35,370 nucleotides of DNA from an uncultured Anaerolineae bacterium (GTDB lineage Bacteria > Chloroflexota > Anaerolineae > JACIWP01): assembly GCA_938049385.1 (NCBI GenBank), contig CALIBQ010000079.1, positions 1-35,370 of the forward strand. Reading direction: 5' to 3'. The position numbers and the translations under genes are program-made. The notes below the pieces were generated by a model, which saw only the letters and a list, made by a program, of their open reading frames with translations, was not told where the DNA came from and did not search any database. Below are positions 22,455-30,466 of this stretch, piece after piece (the first letter of the stretch is position 1; every line of letters starts with the position of its first letter).

Positions 22455-24317
22455 ATGGACATCACAGATGAACGTTTTGCCGCCATAGCCGAACATCCGC
22501 TGTACAAACAGGGCCTTGCTCACCTGCAGGCCGGCGAATGGGACGACGCCATCCGATGCTTTGAGACCCTGCAGGACCTGTACGGCGTCAATCAGCCGGT
22601 ACAGCATGCCCTGAACGAGGCGCGCTTCAAAGCGCGGTTTGATGAGGGCGCGCGGGTGCGGCCAAAAGGGATTGTGTTCCCCTGGCGGCAGGTGGCGATC
22701 GCCGGCCTGGCCCTCATCATCGTGGCGTTTCTGGGCCTGCAGATACTCAGGCTCTGGAACACACAGGTGGTGCCGCTTCTGGCACAGATGCAGGAGCAAC
22801 AGCGCATCAGCCGGCTGGCGGCGGAAGGGAAGGCGTTTCTGGATGCCGGCCGGCTGGACGAGGCGCAGGCACGGTATGAAGAGGTGCTTGCCAGAGTGCC
22901 CGATCACCCCGAGGCTCTGGCCGGCCTCCAGCAGGTCCAGACCAAACGCGAGCTGACCGCACTCTGCGAGGAAGCGATGACCCGCTACAAGGCGGGGGAT
23001 TTCGCCAGGGCGCGCGAGCTGTTCACGGAGCTTTCCTTCCGCTCGCCGGGCTACTGCGACGCAAGCCGCTACATCGCGGAGATCAACCGGCAGTTGACCC
23101 TGACCGACCTGTGGAATGAGGCTGAGGCGCTGTACAAGAGCGGCGATTACCAGGGCGCCTCTCAACGCTACGAACAGATCAAGACCATGGATGTGAATTT
23201 CCAGCGCGAGCTGATCGCCGCCCGGCTCTATGACTGTTACTTCCAGCTCGGCAAGGCACTGATCGAAAAGAACCCGCCGGCGCCCGGTATGGTGCCTCTG
23301 GCACTGGATTATTTCGGCAAGGCCCTGGCCCTGCGGCCGCGCGATCCGCAGGCCTCCCTCGAACAGCAGATGGCCAGCTCCTTCCTGGCCGGCCAACAGG
23401 CATACCTGGCAGGCCGCTGGGATGCCGCCGCCGATGCCCTGGGCGCCGTGTATGCCCAGCGCCCAGACTACCTCCACGGCGCTTTTATAGAGATGCTGTA
23501 CGACGCTTACATTCGCAGTGGCGACCTTCATCGCGATCAAAAGGATTATCATTACGCCTGGGAACAGTACCGAAAAGCCTCGCTCCTGCCGGTCGGAGAG
23601 CCAGTAATGGCCCGGGCACGCATGGAAGAGGTCCAACCTATGCTGACGCCCACGCCGACACCCACGGCGACCGGCACGCCTACGCCCATCCCAACACCGA
23701 CGCCCATCCCATCTCCCACGCCCACCGTGGTGCTGGCGACCCTGCACAATAAGATTGTGTTCTGGGCGGACAAAGAGGGGCAGACCGGCTTCTGGATGAT
23801 GAATCCGGACGGCACAGGCCGGCGCTACATCGGCAACGACTTGAAACTGCGTCAGCAGTTCGAACAGTTGTGGGAGAGCGAGCGGCGCTCACCGGACGGC
23901 CGCTACCGGGTCTACGTCACCAAGGACAAAGGCGATTCCGCGCCGATGGTCTATATCCAAGGCGAGGTGGACCAGTGGGGCAAGGCCCCCACCTGGAAAG
24001 TCACCAAGGGCTTTTCCAAGGTCTCGTATGACCCGGTCTGGGCACCGGACGGAAGCCGCATCGCCTTTGTCAGCCAGGAGCGCACCAGCGATGATATCTG
24101 GGTCATCTACCCGGATGGAAGCGATCCGCGCAACCTCACCCCGAACGAGTGGGAATGGGACAAGCATCCCTCCTGGTCGCCGGACAGCACGCAGATCGTC
24201 TTCTGGTCCAACCGCACAGGAGTGAAGCAAATTTACGTGATTGATGTGAACGGGCAGAATCTTCGCCGGCTGAGCGAAACCACCTGGGACGAATACGATC
24301 CGATATGGGTGAAATGA
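22455..24317 (+). CDS. TPR - transmembrane - beta-propeller protein in Tad operon
   Basis: A 620-residue protein from the ATG at 22455 (an in-frame GTG at 22434 would add seven residues). Residues 10-60 look like one cytoplasmic TPR unit, and a single helix spans about 77-98 (VAIAGLALIIVAFLGLQ). Residues 110-390 carry more TPR-like units (YEEVLARVPDHPEALAGLQQ, then AMTRYKAGDFARARELF). A Thr/Pro linker at about 395-425 leads to a TolB/PD40-type propeller with WMMNPDGTG, PVWAPDGSRIAF, IWVIYPDGSDPRNLT and PSWSPDSTQIVF. It thus has one domain inside and a long arm outside. It is not a standard Tad component. A pilus-biogenesis scaffold or wall-spanning sensor is a reasonable guess. Confidence 0.85.
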   Translation: MDITDERFAAIAEHPLYKQGLAHLQAGEWDDAIRCFETLQDLYGVNQPVQHALNEARFKARFDEGARVRPKGIVFPWRQVAIAGLALIIVAFLGLQILRLWNTQVVPLLAQMQEQQRISRLAAEGKAFLDAGRLDEAQARYEEVLARVPDHPEALAGLQQVQTKRELTALCEEAMTRYKAGDFARARELFTELSFRSPGYCDASRYIAEINRQLTLTDLWNEAEALYKSGDYQGASQRYEQIKTMDVNFQRELIAARLYDCYFQLGKALIEKNPPAPGMVPLALDYFGKALALRPRDPQASLEQQMASSFLAGQQAYLAGRWDAAADALGAVYAQRPDYLHGAFIEMLYDAYIRSGDLHRDQKDYHYAWEQYRKASLLPVGEPVMARARMEEVQPMLTPTPTPTATGTPTPIPTPTPIPSPTPTVVLATLHNKIVFWADKEGQTGFWMMNPDGTGRRYIGNDLKLRQQFEQLWESERRSPDGRYRVYVTKDKGDSAPMVYIQGEVDQWGKAPTWKVTKGFSKVSYDPVWAPDGSRIAFVSQERTSDDIWVIYPDGSDPRNLTPNEWEWDKHPSWSPDSTQIVFWSNRTGVKQIYVIDVNGQNLRRLSETTWDEYDPIWVK

Positions 24318-24318
24318 C

Positions 24319-25668
24319 ATGGTGAACTTCTCGCGCAATTCCAACCTCACATCCAGACCAGCAGTCTCGCCCACACGGGTGCGCAAGGACGAGAATGAAC
24401 GCAACCGGATGATCCGAGAGAAGGTGCACCGCCGACTGTTGGCGGAACTAAGCCCCACCGTCCGCACGGATAATGTGGAGGAGGTCCGCCGCGCCCTGGA
24501 GCGCATCTTCGATCAAACGCTCGTCGAAGAGAAGGTGCCGCTCAGCCGCATCGAGCGGGCCGAACTGTTCGAACAAGTGGTGGCCGACATCCTCGGCTAC
24601 GGGCCGCTCCAAGCCCTTCTCGAGGATGAGACCATCACGGAAATCCTGGTGAATGGGCCGGAGCAGGTCTTTATCGAACGGGATGGAAAGCTGGAGGAAA
24701 CCAACCTGCGCTTCCGGGATACCGAGGACCTGATGCGCATCATCGAGCGCATCGTGTCTCCGCTGGGCCGGCGCGTCGACGAAAGCAGTCCTATGGTGGA
24801 CGCGCGCCTGCCGGACGGCTCACGCGTCAATGTCATCATACCGCCCCTGGCGCTTAACGGCCCCTGCATCAGCATTCGCAAGTTTGCCAAGGCGGTATAC
24901 TCGATGGAAGACCTCCTGCGGCTCAATACGCTTACTAGGGAGATGGCGGAGTTCCTTAAGGCATGCGTGCTGGCGAGGCTGAACATCGTCATCTCCGGCG
25001 GCACATCCACTGGCAAAACCACCCTGCTGAATGTGCTCTCTAGCTTCCTGCCGAACAACGAACGCATCATCACCATCGAGGACGCGGCGGAGCTTCAGCT
25101 CCAGCAGAGGCATGTGGTGCGGCTGGAGGCGCGCCCGCCCAACGTGGAAGGGCGCGGCGAGGTCACGATCCGCCAGCTCGTCATCAACGCCCTGCGCATG
25201 CGCCCGGACCGCATCGTGGTGGGCGAGGTGCGCGGCGGCGAGGCGCTGGATATGCTTCAGGCTATGAACACCGGCCATGACGGCTCGCTGACCACTGTGC
25301 ACTCCAACTCGCCGCGCGATACCCTGCACAGAGTGGAGACCATGGTGTTGATGGCCGGCATGGACCTGCCCCTGCGCGCCATCCGCGAGCAGATCGCCTC
25401 CGCCTTCGACTTGGTGGTGCACTTGGACCGCCTCAGCGACGGAAGCCGCAAGGTGGTGCGGGTGACCGAAGTGCAGGGCATGGAAGGCGATGTCATCGTC
25501 ATGCAGGACATCTTCCAGTTCGTCCAGACCGGTGTGCAGGGGAACCGGGTGGAGGGCTATTTCACCGCCACCGGCGTGCGGCCCAAGTTCATGGACAAGG
25601 TGGAAGCCGCCGGCATCTTCCTGGACCCGAGCATCTTTGCGCCGGCGAAACGGAAGGAAAAACGCTAG
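24319..25668 (+). CDS. tadA: Tad pilus assembly ATPase TadA/CpaF
   Basis: A 449-residue secretion ATPase of the VirB11/CpaF family. The N-terminal domain (about 60-210) has [20 protein letters not shown] and [20 protein letters not shown]. The Walker A is [11 protein letters not shown] at about 227-237, the Walker B and Asp-box region is [12 protein letters not shown], then [20 protein letters not shown] and [17 protein letters not shown] with the His-box. It forms a hexamer that powers extension, and perhaps retraction, of the Flp pilus. The ATG is 1 nt after the stop of the TPR-propeller gene, so coupling is likely. Here tadA follows tadB and tadC rather than preceding them. Confidence 0.95.
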   Translation: MVNFSRNSNLTSRPAVSPTRVRKDENERNRMIREKVHRRLLAELSPTVRTDNVEEVRRALERIFDQTLVEEKVPLSRIERAELFEQVVADILGYGPLQALLEDETITEILVNGPEQVFIERDGKLEETNLRFRDTEDLMRIIERIVSPLGRRVDESSPMVDARLPDGSRVNVIIPPLALNGPCISIRKFAKAVYSMEDLLRLNTLTREMAEFLKACVLARLNIVISGGTSTGKTTLLNVLSSFLPNNERIITIEDAAELQLQQRHVVRLEARPPNVEGRGEVTIRQLVINALRMRPDRIVVGEVRGGEALDMLQAMNTGHDGSLTTVHSNSPRDTLHRVETMVLMAGMDLPLRAIREQIASAFDLVVHLDRLSDGSRKVVRVTEVQGMEGDVIVMQDIFQFVQTGVQGNRVEGYFTATGVRPKFMDKVEAAGIFLDPSIFAPAKRKEKR

Positions 25669-25678
25669 GAGCGCGACG

Positions 25679-26731
25679 TTGGAACGGCTGACCGATATCC
25701 AGAAAAGCTCTGTCCGACCCGATGAAGCCATCCGACCTGTGCCGCTGGCCGAGGTGATGGAGACGGTCGAGAGTGAGGTAGCCGCCGGCAACCTGGAGCA
25801 CATGCGGCCCTTCCCGACCGGTTTCCTCCCGCTGGACGAGGTGCTCAACGGGGGAATCCGGCGCGGCGAACTGCTCATCATCGGCGGGCCGACGGGCGTG
25901 GGCAAAACCATCTGGGGACTGCAAGTTGCCCGCAATGTGGTGCATCGGGACCCCGCCGCCGGCGCCCTGTACGTCTGCTACGAGCACAGTGAGGCCCACC
26001 TCTTCTCCCGCGTGCTGTGCCTGGAAAGCGCGGAGATGGGCCATAAGGACGACGCGCTGACCATGCGTCGGCTGACGGAAATGTCCCTCAACGCGCCGCC
26101 GGGCGCCGGCCTGCTGGCCATGCTCCAGCGGGTGCCGCGCTACGCCGCTGTGCTCGACAGAGTGGCTTCCTACGCCGGCCGGCTCCTCGTCGTTAGCGCC
26201 AGCGGCCGCAACTCTACGTTGGACGAGATCCAGCGCTGGACGGAGGGAGCACTGCGAACGGTTTCGAGCAAGCTCCTGCTGGTGGTAGACTATCTACAAA
26301 AGATACCGGTCCCCCGGGTGGTGCTGGAACAAGAAGAGGAAGTAACCGTCTTTCTGGCGCACGGCCTGAAGGAGCTGGCACTAACGCTGGATATCCCGGT
26401 GATTGCCATCGCCGCGTCCGACCGCCCGGGCCTGAAAGCGAAGCGCATGCGCTTCTCCGACCTGCGGGGCAGTTCTGCCCTGCAGTACGAGGCGGATATC
26501 GGCCTGATCCTGAACAACAAATTTGCCATCGTCAGCCGCGAGCATCTGATTTACAACCCCCTGCAGGCAGAGGCCATGCGCAACTGGGTGGTCCTCAGCG
26601 TGGAAAAGAACCGCGCCGGCGTGAGCGCGGTGGACATGGAATATGCGCTTGACGCCGCACATTTCCGCATCGTCCCCGACGGCAACTTCGTCCGCGAGCG
26701 CCTGGTGGATGAGAAGATAACCCTGGAATAA
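25679..26731 (+). CDS. DnaB-helicase-like RecA-fold ATPase in Tad operon
   Basis: A 350-residue protein starting at a TTG (25679) with TAGGAG 7 nt upstream and starting right after tadA; a longer reading back to 25490 would overlap tadA. It matches the C-terminal domain of replicative DnaB helicases: PTGFLPLDEVLNGGIRRGEL, Walker A GPTGVGKT (about 70-77), Walker B LLLVVDYLQ (about 199-207), and DLRGSSALQYEADIGLIL, which resembles the DnaB arginine-finger region. There is no DnaB N-terminal or primase-binding domain, and residues 1-40 are short and variable. It could be a KaiC/DnaB-like ATPase that remodels something linked to pili, or act on DNA. Its presence inside a Tad operon is unexpected. 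Confidence 0.85.
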   Translation: MERLTDIQKSSVRPDEAIRPVPLAEVMETVESEVAAGNLEHMRPFPTGFLPLDEVLNGGIRRGELLIIGGPTGVGKTIWGLQVARNVVHRDPAAGALYVCYEHSEAHLFSRVLCLESAEMGHKDDALTMRRLTEMSLNAPPGAGLLAMLQRVPRYAAVLDRVASYAGRLLVVSASGRNSTLDEIQRWTEGALRTVSSKLLLVVDYLQKIPVPRVVLEQEEEVTVFLAHGLKELALTLDIPVIAIAASDRPGLKAKRMRFSDLRGSSALQYEADIGLILNNKFAIVSREHLIYNPLQAEAMRNWVVLSVEKNRAGVSAVDMEYALDAAHFRIVPDGNFVRERLVDEKITLE

Positions 26732-26774
26732 AGAGGGGCGGCAGATCGAAAGGTAGGCTGGACAGAGCGCTGCG

Positions 26775-28559
26775 ATGGCGGAACTTCTGGCAGCCGGCGG
26801 AATTGTGGAACAAGACTCTGTGGCCCTCTACCTCAGCGAAATGCTGCCGCAGGACTGCATTATTGTCGCCGATGCTGTCGTCTATCAACGCCCCCTCGAT
26901 GCCGTCGTCATCAGCCCTCAGGGATTAACACTGCTGAAGGTTGTAGATTGGGCGGCCATGACGCGGTTCGCGCGGCGTGAGCTGGGAGAGGAAGGCGCCG
27001 GCGTCCGGGCGCGCTATTTGAACGCCGGCGCTCAGCAGGCCGTGCAGGCCATGAAAGCATTTCTGCAGGACGAGTTTCCATATCTTAACCCAGTGGTTCG
27101 CTGTTTCCATGTGGTGCGCCTTCCCAACTCCGACTCCCCGGAATGGAAGGTGCTGGAATCGTCGGGCCTGCGGCAGGAATCGCTTGCGGAGACCCTTATG
27201 GCAGAAGAAATGGCCCCAGATGCGGTGCTGACGGATGAGGAAACACGGCAAGTCCTTGGCGAAGCCCTGCGCGACCGCTGGATCGCCCGCTCCCAGCGTG
27301 CCCAAAAACCCTTCATTTTCCGCTCGGGCGGCCTGTTCGGCCGAGGGGCCAGGGCCTGGACCATTCGCGCCCTGGTGCGGCACATGGACCGCCACCCTTC
27401 GGACGGTATACACCATCTGAGCAACGGTACCCTGGAGAAATGGCTGGAGGAAATTGGGGCGCCGCACCTAGCGGAATTGGCCCATACAGCACTGCGCGAG
27501 TCGCCAACCGATACCCGTCAGGCGCTGGAGCTGTTCCTGGTGGGCACGGGTCTGGTGAAGCGCCGGCGCCCCCGGGTGCGGCCCAAGCGAGTGAACCTGG
27601 GGTACATCATCGCCGACGATACCGCCACCGCCGTCGTGCGCCTGCACCGCAAAGGCGGTTACTGCTTCGGGGAACTGCGCACCAGCCATCCCTGGATGCA
27701 GGTGGAGCCCAAGTCTTTCCAAGGGGAACCCTGCCGTGCACTGGTCACGGTCAATACTTCCAGTCTGTTAATTGACCCCGAACCCTATCATGCCAGCGTG
27801 ATCGTGAGTTCCCGTGCCATGGCGGAGCCGGTGGAAATACCGGTGCGCTTCCGCGTGGTGGCCATGCCGTCGCCCCTGCACCGGGCGGTGCTTCGGCCGG
27901 CGGGGGCCTTTCTGCTCCTCGGCGCGCTGGGGGCCGGCATCGGCCTGCTGATGGCGCTGGCCGGGGTATGGCCAGGGTGGAACCTGCCGATGAACGCTGT
28001 GCTCGGGCCGAACCTCGCCGGCGCGGCCATGGTGGGCATATTCTGGGCACTGCTGGGGGTTATCTGGCGGGCACTGCTTCCGCCGGCCTGGCCCTTCCTG
28101 TACGGGCTTCGGCGCCTGCTGGTGCAGGTGCTGATCTGGGCGGCTGTCCTGGCAGTCAGCATGCTTGCCGGCTGGGGGCTGGCATCTTGGCGTCTGGACG
28201 TCTCCCTGCCGTCGCTGGGAAGCCTGCTCCTCTTCGCCGTGCTTTACGGCCTGGCGCCGGCCATCGTGCCAGCAGTCATCACCGAGGAGGCCCGGGCACG
28301 GCGCGCCGGCGGCGCGGTGGTGGAGAGGGCCGGCCGAACACGCCGAGCGGCCCTCCTGATCGCCGCCCTGGTGCTCCTTCTGATTGCGGCGCTGTTCCTG
28401 CCGCAGATTATCGAGCGCGCCCAGCAGAGCGCCCAGCTCCAGAAGACATGGGCCGGCGGCCAGCAGTGGGCGGCCGATGTCTGGACCAGGTTGAACGATA
28501 TCGTGGACGAGCTGTTGCGGCAGTTCTACCTGCGCCTGTATGACCGCCGGGCGCCGTAA
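26775..28559 (+). CDS. NERD-like / Ig-like / five-helix membrane protein
   Basis: A 594-residue protein I cannot assign to a named family. Residues about 36-60 (RPLDAVVISPQGLTLLKVVD) resemble the core of NERD nuclease-related domains, but the lysine expected in the '.V.V' strand region is not clearly placed. Residues 60-270 are mixed alpha/beta. Residues about 275-365 look like an Ig-fold module (LRTSHPWMQVEPKSFQGEP, then VTVNTSSLLIDPEPYHASVI), and about five helices fill 375-545 before a short amphipathic tail. It lies 43 nt after the DnaB-like gene and is likely cotranscribed. The NERD-like part suggests nucleic-acid contact, which would fit with its neighbour, but this is inference. Confidence 0.65.
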   Translation: MAELLAAGGIVEQDSVALYLSEMLPQDCIIVADAVVYQRPLDAVVISPQGLTLLKVVDWAAMTRFARRELGEEGAGVRARYLNAGAQQAVQAMKAFLQDEFPYLNPVVRCFHVVRLPNSDSPEWKVLESSGLRQESLAETLMAEEMAPDAVLTDEETRQVLGEALRDRWIARSQRAQKPFIFRSGGLFGRGARAWTIRALVRHMDRHPSDGIHHLSNGTLEKWLEEIGAPHLAELAHTALRESPTDTRQALELFLVGTGLVKRRRPRVRPKRVNLGYIIADDTATAVVRLHRKGGYCFGELRTSHPWMQVEPKSFQGEPCRALVTVNTSSLLIDPEPYHASVIVSSRAMAEPVEIPVRFRVVAMPSPLHRAVLRPAGAFLLLGALGAGIGLLMALAGVWPGWNLPMNAVLGPNLAGAAMVGIFWALLGVIWRALLPPAWPFLYGLRRLLVQVLIWAAVLAVSMLAGWGLASWRLDVSLPSLGSLLLFAVLYGLAPAIVPAVITEEARARRAGGAVVERAGRTRRAALLIAALVLLLIAALFLPQIIERAQQSAQLQKTWAGGQQWAADVWTRLNDIVDELLRQFYLRLYDRRAP

Positions 28560-28615
28560 TAATCTCTGCCTGCAGGTGACAGTTACCTCTGGCTAAAGGC
28601 GAGGGAGTGTGGCAT

Positions 28616-29053
28616 ATGCGGAGAAAATCGGAGCGAGGAGCGAATCTGCTGGAAATGGCCATTGTAACGCCGGTACTGCTTCTTCTGCTGGCCGGCGTGG
28701 TGGATCTGGGCCGGGCGTTTTACTCCTACGTTGTCATCGCCAATGCTGCCCGGGAGGGAGCGCGCATTGCCTCGCGCCTGCCGTGCTATCCGGAGATCAC
28801 CCAACGCACAGCTCTGCGGAACGAGATCATCAACGCGACCCTGCAGGAGGCGGCCAACAGCGGTGTACAGTTGTATCCGGGCAACGTCATCATTGAACCG
28901 GACCCGCTGTCAGCGTGCGCCGGCCGGGGAGAACCCATCAGCGTGACGGTCTCATTCCAGTACCGCACCTGGATGGCCAGCATCACCGGCATCGGCGATT
29001 TCGTGCTGTCCAGCACCACACGCATGATCAAGTTTGGGAATGATCAGATGTGA
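28616..29053 (+). CDS. TadE-like minor pseudopilin, copy 2
   Basis: A 145-residue protein. The ATG at 28616 is chosen because GGGAG lies 8 nt upstream; a GTG at 28607 would overlap it. The prepilin-type site is RG|ANLLEMAIVTPVL with Glu at mature position 5, followed by the hydrophobic helix LLLLLAGVVDLGRAFYSYVV and AREGARIAS, which is standard for TadE-domain proteins. The remainder is extracytoplasmic and has two cysteines (in PCYPE and SACAG) that may form a disulfide. It differs clearly from the first TadE-like protein and is probably a minor pilus subunit. TadG follows 58 nt later. Confidence 0.9.
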   Translation: MRRKSERGANLLEMAIVTPVLLLLLAGVVDLGRAFYSYVVIANAAREGARIASRLPCYPEITQRTALRNEIINATLQEAANSGVQLYPGNVIIEPDPLSACAGRGEPISVTVSFQYRTWMASITGIGDFVLSSTTRMIKFGNDQM

Positions 29054-29111
29054 ACAGGGTTGGGATATTGACACCCGCCCCGGGCGGCTTGTGCCGCGAA
29101 AGGAGGGCACC

Positions 29112-30212
29112 ATGAACTGGCTCAAACATCAACGAGGGCAGACGCTCGTCTGGGTAGCGTTCGCCCTGCTGGGTCTGCTGACCGTCATTGCCTTCGCCAT
29201 AGACTTCGGGATGGTGTGGACGGAGCGCCGGCATATGCAAAACGCTGCCGACGCCGGCGCCCTGGCCGGCGCCCGCGAACTGTGCCTGGGCGGCAGTGCA
29301 AGCGCCGCCCGAGCCAAGGCCTTTGAGTACGCCATCACGCGCAACCACCGCCCCTGGGCACAGGAAGCGACCATCACCATTGGAAGCAATACCGTCACCG
29401 TCCTCGTCGTCGAACGCGTGCAGGTCTTCTTCGGCGGCATCATCGGGATCCCCATTGTGACCGTCAGCGCCGACGCCACCGCCGCCTGCGGCAAGGTCAC
29501 CAGCGCCTGCGGCCTGTGGCCCGTCGCCTTCGACATCGACCGCTGGCAGTATCTGATCCAGGCCGAGCAGTGCAATAAGCCTTTCTACGTCTGGGATGAC
29601 GATCAGATTGTGGACTGCAAGGTCTACGACTGCGACCTGGACAATGATGGCGATGATGACGTGGTGGTGGGAGGCGACCGGGGTTGGCTGGACCTGTCGG
29701 GGGTGCTGGATGTCTATTCCCACGTATGCCTCCAGCCGGGCTGTGGGGAGTCAGAGCTCGAATGCTGGATCCGCAACAATTCGGGCACGAAGATTGACCT
29801 GCCGGCCTGCATCTCGGGCGACTCTGGCGTTAAGGCCGGCATCAAGGACGGTGTGAATGCTCGGAAGGGGGACACGGTGGCCGTGCCGCTGTTTGAGTCG
29901 GTAGGCTGTAAGGATCCCTCGGGCAACTGCCCGGGCGGCATGCGCTACTGGATCACCGCCGTCGGGTGCATCAAGGTGGTGGGCTGGGACCAGAAAGTGC
30001 GGCTGGACCCCATCGAACTGCCCACGCCCACCCTACCGCCGCCCGGGGTAACGCCTGAACCGACGCCGACAAAATCGCCAAAGAACCCAATTATCGGCAA
30101 GGCCATCGTCGCCATCATGGACTGCAGTAACTCGTGCATGACCAACTGCGGCAGTACCTCCGGCGAACCGGGCGAACCCTGGGAGTACAAGGCGGTGAGC
30201 CTCATCAAGTAG
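29112..30212 (+). CDS. TadG-like protein with Cys-rich, possibly Ca-binding domain
   Basis: A 366-residue protein from the ATG at 29112 (AGGAGG 5 nt upstream); the reading from 29034 adds unsupported residues. The N-terminus is the Flp/TadG signature: RGQTLVWVAFALLGLLTVIA, then the hydrophobic helix and RRHMQNAADAGALAGARELC. The outer domain is cysteine-rich (at least a dozen) and holds DLDNDGDDD at about 175-183, an EF-hand/dockerin-like acidic loop that may bind calcium. A Pro/Thr linker near 305-335 leads to a second small Cys-rich C-terminus (SNSCMTNCGS). There is no VWA domain as in many TadG proteins. It is probably a surface-exposed pilus-associated protein. Confidence 0.8.
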   Translation: MNWLKHQRGQTLVWVAFALLGLLTVIAFAIDFGMVWTERRHMQNAADAGALAGARELCLGGSASAARAKAFEYAITRNHRPWAQEATITIGSNTVTVLVVERVQVFFGGIIGIPIVTVSADATAACGKVTSACGLWPVAFDIDRWQYLIQAEQCNKPFYVWDDDQIVDCKVYDCDLDNDGDDDVVVGGDRGWLDLSGVLDVYSHVCLQPGCGESELECWIRNNSGTKIDLPACISGDSGVKAGIKDGVNARKGDTVAVPLFESVGCKDPSGNCPGGMRYWITAVGCIKVVGWDQKVRLDPIELPTPTLPPPGVTPEPTPTKSPKNPIIGKAIVAIMDCSNSCMTNCGSTSGEPGEPWEYKAVSLIK

Positions 30213-30216
30213 GGGG

Positions 30217-30315
30217 CTGGCTTGTCCAGACCCGTTGTAGGGGCCTGGCTCGTCCAGACCTGTGGGGTCCGGCTTGTCCAGACCCATCGCGCAGGGACGG
30301 CTCATGAGTCGCCCC
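30217..30315. repeat. Imperfect tandem repeat and palindrome before the Ig-repeat gene
   Basis: Three units close to CTGGCTTGTCCAGACCC begin at 30217, 30245 and 30269 (24-28 nt apart). Each contains a small CTGG/CCAG hairpin, although the third begins CCGG. A palindrome around CTCATGAG (30294-30315) follows and resembles the terminator at 32154. With 254 nt to the next start codon, the region may regulate or partly stop transcription between the pilus genes and the secreted protein. Confidence 0.65.
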
Positions 30316-30466
30316 AATGATAGGGGGCGCTGGAGAAAGGGGGTGATGGTCAGCACATGGGTGAAAGGGGAGCGGCCGGCTCTGCCCTTCCCTCCGCGCG
30401 GATGAAAACTGTCTCACGCCGGCAGTGTGTCCTGATACCGTATGAAAACGCAAAGGGAGGTGTCAA

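Noticed and set aside
22344-23747. A 467-codon minus-strand frame inside the TPR-propeller gene
   Set aside because: It is a GC-rich antisense shadow; the plus frame has TPR motifs, a membrane helix and operon spacing.
24319-28559. Tad-linked antiviral defence island (ATPase, helicase-like, NERD-like)
   Set aside because: The mix of ATPase and nuclease-like domains is suggestive, but the genes are enclosed by core pilus genes with close spacing. A pilus-related role is more economical.
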